NCBI GenBank assembly: GCA_021234155.1
Contig: JAJEKV010000101.1
Location: 329,986 to 393,985, forward strand
Length of the DNA stretch: 64,000 nt
Source: Isoetes taiwanensis
Taxonomy: Eukaryota > Streptophyta > Lycopodiopsida > Isoetales > Isoetaceae
Direction: 5' to 3'
Positions 11,748 to 22,900 of this stretch are shown piece by piece (within the stretch, counting starts at the first letter, position 1; each line of letters begins with the position of its first letter). The notes under the pieces were generated by a model. The model was not told where the DNA came from and did not search any database. It worked only from the letters and a program-made list of their open reading frames with translations. The translations under genes and the position numbers were made by a program.

Positions 11748-14700
11748 TTGATAGGCGAGTGCTGGTGCATGGAAGTAATCGCGGGTGAGCCCCTCTCTTT
11801 CTCTGAGGCTCTAAAGGAGGCTGCGGAAGAAAAACTCTGCCTCCTTATAAGGGAGACGGAACCACGAAGCGTAGGCATTTACCAGCCGGGTATCTTGGTC
11901 CAAATGAAGTTGGTTGCCAAAAGCGGTCGCGAGGATTGGATCCGGGTGAATGCAATGAAGATACTTTGAAGCATAGAATAATTGTGTACTATGTGGTTTG
12001 GAAGTTTTATGATCCCAACTTTATAATGTCGCTAGCATTGCAAATGTAGCTGGTTCGTGAAAAAGCAAAAAATTTTTTGGTTCTGCCGTCGTTACAACGA
12101 CTTTGAAGAAGGCGACATCAAAGGTCCACAAGAAATCTTGAGGGGCTTTATGATTCTTCGCAATCGGATGAGCGAGTCGAAAAACTTCGCCTTCATTAGT
12201 TGTCAAGGCAATAGCCAATGAGAAAACTACTACCGCCATTGTGGACCGCGGCACGGCTAAAAACAGTGAGCAAGAAGAAGACAAGACAACCTAGGGATAC
12301 ACCTGCAGCCGACAAAGACTCCTCATCTTCTACTGAGGATGTCCAGGAACCGGAGGAAGGAAAGGCGGCGGGCAAGAGGAAAGTTAAGAGAAAGGATCAC
12401 AAAGATCCAGATATGGAAAAGAAGGAAAAGAAACAATCTAAAGAAAAGGAAGGAAGAAAAGGAAAAAAGGAAAAGGAAGAGAAGGAAAAGAAAAGAAAAA
12501 GGAAGATAAAGAAAAGAGGAAAAGAAAAAAAGAAAAGGGCAAGGAAAAGAAAAGGATAGGGAAGGCAAAGGGGCGGAAGGAAGGAAAGGCGACCACGGAA
12601 AGCGGAGGGAAAAGAAGTGGAGACAGAGGAAACGGATGGGAAAAAGAAGAAGAAGCACAGGCCGGAGACCCTTGAGAAGGAGAGGACACCTAAAAAACAA
12701 AGGAGAGCGCCTCGGACTCCAAGTCCTGCTGGAAGTCCTAGAAGTGGTGGTGAACCTCCGAGCCCAAGGCATAGCGAGGATCCTGCGGACACACCGGCCA
12801 AAAGGGTCCCCATTAAAAGCTAGAGCCAAAGAAGCTCACATTAAGAATAGCTCGGCACTTGCTAGAGGTGCACTGCAAATCTTGGTGGAAAGGTCGGGAA
12901 GAGGAAAAGGCGGCCGAGAGAATACTTTGCAAAAATTTCACGATCACCGGCATCTGTTTCCTCTCGGTGTCACATTCATTAAAAAATAGGCGTGTTCAAA
13001 TTATATCAAGGACCAGCAAATCGACATCTAGACCAAGGAATATGGAGCACGTCAAAACTTTGGTGGAGTCCTTTCGAGAGAGACCCACATCCGGTCTTCA
13101 CTCCGTGATGTGATTCCATTCAATCCCCTCACAAACAAAGCTGGTCCCTTGGAAAACCGAGGATGACCTCATGGGGATGCACTATTATATAGTGAATGGT
13201 AATCATTCAGTTATATGGCTGCTCAACTTGTATGTAGAAGACTTCGGCACACCAAAGTCCCAAGAGCAAATGTCAAAGATTTATCTTCAGCGGAATTGCC
13301 GAGTGTTATGCAGCACGATCAGCGAGCGAGGAATACTGCGGCTTCGGTTGTGAAGTCAATGATATCAACTGCGAAGACTATTTTCAAAGAGCCATTCATT
13401 GATAACATAACCCACTGCGGCAGCAATATGCTCTATCGCGGGAAGCCTGATCCATCGGGGCGGGGCAATCTCGCTCGAGAACCATACAAGGTACATGTTT
13501 TAATTTTACGCAAGATTATGAAATGGCGCCGTGTGCGCCATTTATTCACTAAACGGCCCCCGCGGCCATTTTCCTCACCAAATGGCGCCGCGGCATTTCC
13601 TCACCAAATGGCGCCCGGCCATTTGCTCATTAAATGTTCAAGTCTAACTTCTTGTTGTTTCCGGCGTTATCGGCTTTGGGCTGAAGTTACCATGCGTGGT
13701 AAGCATCCTAAAGATTTCAACCCGGTGGGTCTTCATGCGAGAGGATATTTTTCGATTATTAAGTGTCCCTATGGAACTTGTGGAAATCTTGCAAGCTAAA
13801 AGACAACAAAGGGACAAACTATTACACATGGCGGGCAAAAGAATCGACTACTTGATCGGACCTACGAGGTGCATGAGGGGTATGGACTACGAAGGCTGTC
13901 GGGTTACATTCGAGGAAGTCTTTGGATGGGAAGACCTTCAAAGGTCACTAGTGATTATCAGGGTAAGCAATTCTTCAAGGCAAGGGCAAAGACACTAAGA
14001 TCCATATCTTTCTTGAAGAAGGAGATTTTTGCATCGTGAAGGATAATTTTCGAGGAAGTTCAAGTCCTTCAGCGATCTCGATCTTTGCTTGATCTTGGGG
14101 CTTGAGGATACCGACCTGATTTCCATGGCCACCTTGCATAGTAAGTGGGTTGAAACCCGGGAGTGGGCAAGGAAGGCATTTTTCGATAGCGTGCCACCTG
14201 CCTTGGCAAGATTCATACGCAATCTTTGTCTTGAAGAGAGGATCTTGAAGACTTCCGTTCGCGAAGTTGAACTAACAGACGACAAGGGACAAGTTGTTTG
14301 CACTCTGTACCGGTATCCTTGATTGCCACGGACACTAGAGGCATATTTCCAATGTGGGACAAAACCACACTAACAAATTTCTTTAATCTGGTTTGTAAAG
14401 AACACCACGGTGATTCTTTTTGGATAGTGGTCTTTGCAAGGCGGAGCACAACTTTTTGATTTCATCGTATTGGATGATCACGGATTCCAGATCGAGTTTA
14501 TATTGGCATGTATGAGGGCGAATACAAGAATCCGCCTCCCGGGGAGTTCGGGGAGGCCCATTCACTAGTGTATGCCACAAAGATTCAGGCCAGAAGGTCC
14601 TCTGTCGAAGTTATTGACCTCAAGTTCCCCTTCAGCGATCATCCTCAAGAAGCGCCACCCGGTTCACATGCCCTAACGAAGAAGGCGAAGCGGGGGGAGA

Positions 14701-15264
14701 CCGAGGCTATGGCGGGGAAGCTCTCTGCAACGGCAGGTCAATGCGGTGGCAAGGCTTGCCGGGGGACATAATTATGAGAAACCAGGTTGGGTCTGCTACA
14801 TGCTTTCGTTACCTCGTCTGAGAAAATGGTACCGCCGAGGAGCAGGGGTGTTTGATTACTTCTCACAGTGGTTCTTTTGGCGGGCTTCATTCTTGAATAA
14901 GAGATTTTGCATTGTATTCGAAAGTGACCCGCTTAAGCATGAGTGCCTAAAGGGGATTCTTGATAGGCTTGACCGCCTACTGAATCCTACCATCGCAGCT
15001 GTTCCTGTGACAGAGAGACCACCTGCTGTAGTTGAAGAAGCTGTAGATCCACCAAATCCAGAGATGCCCGAAGCTCCACCCGATGTGGACTATGATGTGA
15101 TCAAGAATACACAATTCAATATGGACATTCTTGATGATCCCAATTTCACTGCCACAGCGTTCGAGAGCTTTACGGGAGATCCTATGGTTGCTTCTTCTAG
15201 CCATGGCCACGGCCATCGGAAACTGATCCTATTGTGGAGCACATTTCACGATGAGGAACCCTGA
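11748..15264 (+). pseudogene. ParB-like + methyltransferase-like gene (B1)
   Basis: Plus strand with introns and indels. Amino region near 11750-11970, then a GPQEILRGFMILRNRM segment near 12120, then a long Lys/Glu-rich linker (12340-12720). The ParB-like motif lies at 13000-13330: VKTLVESFRERP, then MHYYIVNGNHS and an Ala/Gln helix, the pattern of the ParB fold where 'YxVxxGxHRxxA' is typical. The methyltransferase-like part follows: FIVLDDHG near 14460 sits where a catalytic DPPY motif would be, then VFDYFSQWFFWRA and CIVFESDPLKHEC (14850-14940) in place of motif I and the acidic strand end. The acidic/Pro-rich tail ends at TGA 15264. Missing DPPY and Gly-rich residues suggest loss of catalysis with the fold kept. 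Palindromes occur in the intron at 13520-13640. Confidence 0.55.
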
Positions 15265-15461
15265 ATTTTGTATGAAAATAATGTAAATTGTACACTAATA
15301 CTCTTGTATCTGAGGCTACCTCTTAGGAGTCCTTGCTGTTTTGGCAAATTTTTAATATGCAAATCTATGAATTGAATTTTTAACTATTTTTGTGATGTTA
15401 TGTTTCTCCGGCTTCATTTTATGCAATGCTAGAATTTTTAATGGCGAATAAATGGCACTTT

Positions 15462-16588
15462 AGATGCATAGGTTGATCCCGATAGTTAGATCCGAGTTTT
15501 CAGCTCTCATTCTATAGGATTCACATTCATTCTTAGCCATAGGCGACCCCTACAGCCTAAGAATGATAGACACTAACAAAAGAACCTAACCTTGTATGAT
15601 TAGGTAGTTTAGAATAGATGTATTCTATTATTCATTCTGGTGATGTTGTGACATTCTATGCGCCCACTCTTGTGTATTGGGAAGGGGGGTAGAGACCCAG
15701 AGCCCAATAGATTGAATGATCATAGTTTTAGCCCATTAATGCCCAATTAATGCGGCCTGTGCATAAGAGCCCGCCTGGCTGTGGGTGGTGGAGCTAGACC
15801 GGCTGACAAGGAAGGGCTTATTCGATCACAGCTTGATCCCTCCGTGCGTGGCGATGGCGGGGGAACATTGTGGGCTAGGCCCAATACCAACCGCTGTATG
15901 GCGGGGTATGGGCTCGACACCTCTTGGGGTGATGCGTCATCTTCTAGGGTTCAAGTCGATATCAGCAAAGTGGCTCTAGCTCGCCTGTGGATTGGCATGA
16001 ACCTTCCGGAGGAGAGTGATCTCCTCCCCAGCCTCATCGGAGCCGGAGAGATGCAACCCAAGAGTAGCCCCTTTGGCTATGAACCCGGCAGTTACGGTGA
16101 GGCTCCACATCGTTCAGCCTATCCGCAAAAGTATGCACAAGAGGGGCGGATGGAGTGGACTACCCAACGACCATGTTTCTATGCCACCCAAATCCATTTG
16201 CCATGAATTGGCTCCATTGTTATCCCGAGACCCAAGCCGCGGTCTTTCCCCAAGAGTCCGAGCCTGGGTAGGATTTCCCCATGTTATGTTGATGTGCTAA
16301 TGTGTTGTTGCACTCTTTGTGATATGGTGGACCACCCTTCCGAGGTGGGTATGTTATTATTGATTGATGTCATGTGCTCATGTGTGTTTACGCTTCCGCA
16401 GGCTAGATCGATCCCGAGGGAGACGGGATGAATGACATGTCCATTCTTCCCGTGGGTTCTTGGCCACCAAAGAAGAGCCCGATGTTAGGTGGACGGCCTC
16501 ATGTCGGGCCGAAAGCTTTGCTGGTTTGAGGGATGATCTCCTGCTTTGTATACCATCGTGGCATCGTGATAGGAGCCGGGGCCGTCAC
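15462..16588 (+). other. possible remainder of an LTR interrupted by B1
   Basis: No gene is recognised. TGTGACATTC occurs again at about 15649, and the segment ends GGGCCGTCACA near 16588. If B1 inserted into the LTR that begins at 4079, this is its remainder, ending CA. The frame at 15781-16206 has no recognisable domain and probably reflects LTR composition. No clear target duplication was found around either outer end. Confidence 0.28.
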
Positions 16589-16649
16589 ACATATTTCTTT
16601 CCTTGTAAGATGGCCTTGCCATCTACAAGTGAAATTTTGATCTGATGCT

Positions 16650-18765
16650 TTAAATGTAATGTTTTCTCAAGGGCTCAATAGCACGGTGACCCAGTTTGAT
16701 CTCTCCGAAAATCCATTCCTTGAAATCATAAGTTTCTTCTAATAACTTTCGATGTCCGGACGAGGATTGTAGGAATCTTGGATAACCTCAATCATTGCTG
16801 GTAGGTCGAGCTTTTTTCGAGCAAGACGCTTAGAGAACCTCATCAACATCCGATCAATTTGATCGTGTGTATGACCAACAAGCAGAAACCAATCTTAACC
16901 TTCTTGAAGATTTGTTTCTCAACTAGCATAGCACAAATAAGCAAACAATGCCCGATTCTTATTTTCTCTTGTCGTGTTGTCTAGTCAAGATATAGAACCG
17001 TGGTATATGTTCTAGATTGGAAAAGAAGCTTATTCAATATTGTGATAGTGAGATTTGGATCAGCATGAATGTTTGGATAGTTCAAAAATGCCTTGCAAGA
17101 TAGTTTTCCATTAAATACCATAGCACCAACAACATGCATGTGTATGAAATCTTCTTGAGAGCATCCTTAGGCACATTGACAAAATGTGGTAGGGTGGTCT
17201 TCTTCTCGTCCCATTCCATCAATAACAACCGATATGTAGTTGAGTGGTTGTTCCAAAGGTTTTCTTCCTATGTTTCTCCTTTCCAAAGATTGTTGTTCTC
17301 TCAGCTTGTTTTCTCTTTCAATGCATCCTAAATGAAAATATGTTTAGGAAAAAACCTACTTTTAAGTAGAACTAGGCAAGAACACGTTTTGGAAGCTTAC
17401 TTTTTAGTGTGAAGTGTCCTTGCATTTTGTCTCCGAGCTTTTTAATTCAGAGCATGTAGCACAAATGGACATCCTTGCTTTCTAGGAATGGACATGCGAG
17501 AAAACTCTTTTTCCAAAGCACGGTGAAGTAAGAGTAGCGGACATGGCATTCTCCACCTCAACACACATATCCTTATAATTATCAGAGACTTCACGTTTCG
17601 CGGAAGTTGTCACCAAGTGGTACATAGGGCTGTTAGGGAGTTTCTCGCATGACTCCTTAAAGAAACCTTCCATCCAGAAACACATTGAAGGGCATGAATT
17701 CGGATATACCTCCCCGAATGGCAGTAGTCATTAATGCCCGGATTCTTGTCAAGCCTTTTTCTTCAAAGCGGTCAAGTCGTCTGCGCCTAAAGCATGAATC
17801 AATTTAAAGGTCGCTTTGATTGACGGTGGCCATCAGTTTGTGTAAGTAAACCTTTCACCATAATCGGCCTAATATTGAAGGCTAAGTAGCCCCTTTGGTC
17901 TAACAGAGTCATTGAACTGTAACTATCATGAATCGACCTCAATTCCTTTAGTCCAATCTTAAGCAAACAACGTTGAGAACAACAGTGTTTTGTATGTGTT
18001 GCCCTCAAGTGAGCCTCGTCCATAAGTTTCTTTCTTCTTTGGGTTGTACATGCTTTCTTGTGTAAGTTTAATTAAGATTCTTACTTGCGAGGAGCTTTGA
18101 ATTCAACATAGAGTCTTGTGGCTTTGGTAGGTCCTCGTCTGAGAGATCAACATGAGGTGTTTCTTCGTCTGACACGGGAGCAACAGATGGTGTACTAGTA
18201 GATGCTGAGAGGTTTGGTGTGGGCAAGTCCTGGGGGGAGGTGCTTTCCCTCTCCGGGAAAAAAAAATAATCGAGGTTGGTGACGTAATTGACCAGCTCCC
18301 CGGTGTCGTGAGAACACGAGTTGCATGGCGCCGACTGCTCCCACTTGTTGTAGTACCACCAACGAAATGGATGGAGTTGGCGTGATTTGCCTCCGGGGAG
18401 GCAGCCTACGGTGGACTATGGGAGATGTACTAAAATGAACTGGAGGAGGTAGTCTGAGCTCTGTAGCCTGTGGTGGAGTAAAACGCATTGGTGGGGGCAA
18501 ACGACGCTCGTGAGCAAGGTGTGGTGGAGTAAATTGAACTCGTGGTGGAAGCCGAGGTGGTCGAGGGAGTAAACTCGAACAGCAGCCGGGGTTTGAATAT
18601 CGAGGCGAATTTTCGCGGGCTACTTCCTCGTGTCGCTTGAGGAGGTGTGAAAGTCATTGGAGGAGGAAGCCCATGAATGTGAGATGGAGGCTCTACTCTT
18701 TTTTCTTTCTCGAGCCATACTCGTAAAAAGGCCACACCGTATAAATTTATACCTACAGAAGAAGA
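16650..18765 (-). pseudogene. DUF7869-family transposase-like gene of element A
   Basis: Minus strand. The amino region (18765-18120) is Pro/Ser/Thr-rich (PPPMTFTPPQ). A middle piece at 17685-17482 carries WMEGFFKESCEKLPNSP. The core lies at 17330-16740: VVIDGMGREEDHP, then HMHVVGAMVFNGK, NPNLTITIL-type spacing, LDNTTRENKNR, GFLLVGHTHDQIDRM (encoded about 16885-16845) and YNPRPDIES. These are the hallmark segments of DUF7869 proteins in the expected order, more canonical than in B or C. Several frameshifts are present. It is divergent from the A methyltransferase gene at 19951, separated by the palindrome array. The true start is uncertain because the upstream frame runs through palindromes. 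Confidence 0.65.
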
Positions 18766-19515
18766 GCGCATCGTTATAAATTTATATAGAGATGGTATAA
18801 ATTTATACGTAGAAGGGAAACTTTTGAGCGGTAGATCAGATAAATTTATACTGTAGATGGTATAAATTTATACAGAGGAGGGCAACATAGAAATGTAAAA
18901 CGGTATAAATTTATACGAAAACCCACGTATTAATTTGTATGGGAGACGTTATGGAGAAACGCTATACGAACGCAAGACTTAACAGAGGTACTTAAGCCCT
19001 ACACGGCCGATCTATTTTCTATATACGCCGGAAGTCGGGTTCATCGCTAGCCTTATATACCCTCCCAATTTGCTACTCCTAACAGCTATAAGCGAATCCA
19101 TACTATCATGGCCACGTAAGTGTCTAATCCGGTACTATTCTAGTTTCTCATCTATTTTGATCTGTGAGTCTAAGCTCCTTCGTGATAAATTTATACCGGT
19201 ATTGTTCGAACGGTATAAATTTATATGCCTCGAAAGCACGAAGCATAATAAATTTATACCGCTGTAACACTCGCGGTATAAATTTATACGCCAGCACGAA
19301 GCGTATAATTTATACGCTGAAGACGAAGGTAGCAATTTATACGACCCGTAACCCATTCGAATGGGGTTCGGCCGGTATAATTTATACCATTGCGCTGAGG
19401 GCGATAAATTTATACCGCGAAAGTGTTTTGTAATCCAGATAAATTTATACTGCTCGTGCTCGAGGCATATAAATTTATACCGTTCCAGAACAATTTCGGT
19501 ATAAATTTATACAGA
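18735..19515. repeat. family A palindrome array (head-to-head spacer)
   Basis: About 17 copies of GGTATAAATTTATACC or near variants. In the tight right part, centres lie at about 19189, 19219, 19252, 19282, 19308, 19335, 19380, 19408, 19443, 19473 and 19505. Most spacings are 26-35 bp, about three helical turns, with one of 45. Inter-palindrome bases differ while the palindrome is kept. The array separates the divergent A genes. Confidence 0.92.
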
Positions 19516-19950
19516 AGACAACATTTATGGTTTCTATTCTCGTAAAGTGTCGAGAGCCTAAAAAAATGTCCTGAACCTTAGTAGTTGAGTAATAATGTTG
19601 TGTTTTAAGGTCAAGTGACATAAATAAAGGGTTAAAATAGCGTGCATTTTAGGTCCTTTAAGCCATTTTTCTTACAATTAAAGTGTCCAAAATAGTGGAG
19701 AAAAACTGTATTTTTGGTGTAAAAATGGATTTTTTTGCGCCTTTTCAGCACCAAGATCAAGTTCACACAGAGAGGCCAATCATCAAAGGCAAACCCAGCA
19801 GAGCCACAAACCTATGAACTCACACTGTGGACGTGGTAATGCATTACAGGAGAGCGAGAGAGCGCAAACCCACTGAGGCATACCTTTATTTGTGTAATCA
19901 GTCAGGGAGGGGAAAGTTTACCAAAGAATGATTGCTACCCCGCCGGCGAA

Positions 19951-22900
19951 ATGATAAGCCTCACTGCAACAGAAAATGAAGATGAGATTTTTATGAAGTG
20001 CCACAATGACAACGGTGAGGTCTTCTATATTCTGAACAGTAGAATGCTTCGTATAAGCATGTGCAGACCTAAAGACGTCCATGATTACATGGCGGAAAAT
20101 TACAAGAATGGCTATGTAAGTTGTTCTTAGTGGCTTCAATGATAAATTTATACCAGCCATCTTTCTAATTTACCCTGCATTACAGGACATAGTGGACATT
20201 TTGTCCTCAGTAATACTTTGTGAACAAAAGGAAATGTTCAAGGGTCTTTGGTACCCACTTCCTCAAGAAGATGTCGAGAAGGACGAGGTTTCAGAACAAG
20301 AAGAGGAAGAGGAGGAACCGGTGGTGACAAGAGGGAAGTCAGAGCAAGAAACATGCATTGCAATGCATACACCTACCTCCCTCCCACCAAAAAAAGGTCA
20401 AGAACCACAAAGGCCTTGACCATAGAGAAGTCAGCAGAAGCTCTCCAAAAGGCTCATGGGGCAGACATTGTTGTGCGGCCGTCTGATAAGTCAAGTGCTA
20501 TTTTGAAGAGGGTTAATGAGACCAAACTCCTCAAGCAAACCATTTCATTGACACTGAGCACGATTAAGAGGCCACCAAAAAATGAAGATGGGGTGAGAGT
20601 GCTTCAGTCCCGAAGTCAGACGCTGCACATGTGGCTATCCTAAAGCAAAGAATGAGAAGGAATCCTCATGCCCATGTGTCGCCACTAGTTGTGATGGTAG
20701 ACAGAAGTCAGTGCAACCAATTAATAGACTACAAAAAGGCATATTTCGAAGATTACACCTATTATGTTCTTGGAGGCACACATAGTTATAAAGCAAGAAA
20801 AGAACTTTCAAAAGAAGAAAGCCGTAATGAAGTCTGGAAGAGCGTGGAAGCACATATCTACGTGGGGGTGACAGACGAAGAAGCAAAGGTCATTGCCGTG
20901 AGTCACAATCTCGACAATGACTTCAGATTAAAAATGAGCCTGATAGACAAGATCCACTTTATGCACCGAGAGTACGTGGAACTTAAACAAGTGCATGGAG
21001 AGGACTTCAAGAAGCAAAAGAACAAGCTCCAAGAGCTTCGAGAAGCTTGTGTCACAGTCTTGTGCCCGCCATTTATTAGATAAGAAGCCTATAATGGCTG
21101 TAAAGCAGTACGACAATTACTTCCAGCTTGCCTTCTGAGATGGTCAAGTAAGTAAAATTTTTAATCATCTTTTAGTAGTATGTTTAATGTGAAGTGAACT
21201 GTGCAGTGGCCTCAAACTGTATAAACTTGTACCAACCTTGAAAGCAGTGCTCGGTATAAATTTATACCGAGCCTTGGCACGGTATAAATTTATACCGTGC
21301 CTGGGCTCGGTTTAAATTTTTTCGTGCCTTGGCTCCGTATAAATTTATACCGTGCCCCCGGGGGGTGCACCTCTATATATGGACAGATGGCATGTGCATT
21401 CGAGGGGTCACAGAAAAACCCCTGTATACGGCTTTTTGGAGTAGAAAAATCCATACCATACGGGTTTTCAAATTAACATACATTATAGCCCCTATCCGTA
21501 GATTTACGATTGCTTGTGCCAAATTATATAATCCCTTTCCGACTTTGTACCTTTTGTGAGGCCACACATGCTTGCACCTTCTTATGTGTATTTTTCTCAT
21601 GTAAGCGCCTAAATCAAATGCTTCTGGATGGCCAACACCAAGACTTGTCTTATGCATCGACAAATTCAAGTTTGCTTTGGCAGGAATTAATTTCCATGCC
21701 TTAATATACATTATTGCTTAGGCACAGCAGTGGGTTTTTAATTTGTGCTGCATTGTGTTCATTCTAACATAGCAAGTGCAAAACAATTGAATCAAAAGCT
21801 TTGGTTACCCAATTTAGAAGGATTTGAAATTTTAATACAGGGCTTTGAGTTCATATTAGTTATGGCAGTGCAAGGCATAAGAAAAGCAAATGAAATCCTC
21901 TTATCGAATGTTCTTGATCCGTCCAAATCAATGCTGCATAGTTCTCTGCATCTGGAAAAAATTCTATGCATTTCTAGCAGAAACACCTGTCAAAGAGTTG
22001 TTCGAATCTAGTTTAGCCTCTTGAAGCAAGTTCGCATTGGGCAAATTAAGAGCCTAGATAGCCAAGAATTAAGAGGACCGTAGCCTGGCCTTGAATCTAG
22101 AAGAAAGTTCCTCCTTACAGAAATGGCTGGAAAAGCAACTATGGTGCAAAACTTTGTTAGTGGGCTTGCATTTTTTTTCTTCATATTTTCTTCATATACT
22201 TGATGAACCATGGATAGAATGGCAGTCGCTTTGCAGCATCCTTGCAGCTTCAGAAATTACATAAAGATTATCTTTTATTTATCGCCCATAGGTAGCTATG
22301 GCTAAGGTTGCTACTGCTCAAGTTCTTTTTACTCCGGATGCTTTGCTCTTCTCTGTTTCTATTTTTTAGAAGGGCAGTTCTAGTTATAATTCTTTTGAAT
22401 GACGTATAGACACGTTAACTAGTGCATACTTGTGATAATGAACGAAACATGAATTCTCTAAGCCTTTACCAAAAACCACAAACATTATAACAATGCAGGC
22501 ACCGCACTACCGTCTTGCATATTTACTAATGTGCAATCTATTTAAGGGCATGGGCGCATCACAATATATGAAATGTCTCAGCAGCTTCATTGAAAAAATA
22601 ATAAATCAACCTCAAATAACCCCACGGGTAAGGCTTTTTTAAATTTAGGATAAGAAGGCACTCAAAACCGTATATGTAAACAAAAATTAGCACCTATTTT
22701 CATATAAATTGTCGTCTACCTCACATCTGATCTCGACGAGATAATTGGGTAGACATGGCCATTATAATGATTGGAAAGGAAATCATCCACAGTAAAGCCT
22801 ATAACACTCAAACCATAGATTCAAGTGATGAGGGGCAACAAATCCGCAAGTTGTAGCCAGGAAATTGAACTCTATTCGTCATCACTTATCTCAAAAGCAT

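Larger units (their letters stand above)
4166..15461 (+). mobile_element. element B1, large DUF7869/ParB-MTase transposon, right end missing
   Basis: This 11.3-kb block is repeated in direct orientation at 51487-63325, with high identity broken by many small indels. Its left end, GCACAAATTCATTATAATGG, matches the left end of B2. Similarity stops at 15461, just after CACTTTAGATGCATA, so B1 lacks about 110 bp and the right terminal inverted repeat that B2 keeps. Gene order: unknown gene (-), small TATA-driven gene (+), DUF7869 gene (-), ParB/methyltransferase-like gene (+). Loss of one end suggests it can no longer be excised by end-recognising transposase. Confidence 0.85.

Noticed and set aside
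12323-12829. Minus-strand frames rich in Phe, Leu and Ser resembling membrane proteins (also 60069-60509)
   Set aside because: They are the antisense of the Lys/Glu-rich linker of the plus-strand ParB/methyltransferase-like gene.
15649-16588. Complete solo LTR starting at 15649
   Set aside because: TG...CA ends are present but no 5-bp duplication flanks it; the alternative that it belongs to the LTR starting at 4079 is equally possible, so it is kept only as a low-confidence feature.
19135-19433. Frames containing repeated INLY on both strands
   Set aside because: INLY is simply the reading of the ATAAATTTATAC palindrome; no protein is implied.
18739-19510. CRISPR-like array because of regular spacing of about 30 bp
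   Set aside because: The repeated unit is a short self-complementary palindrome in a plant-like context with no cas genes; spacers are not uniform protospacer-like sequences.
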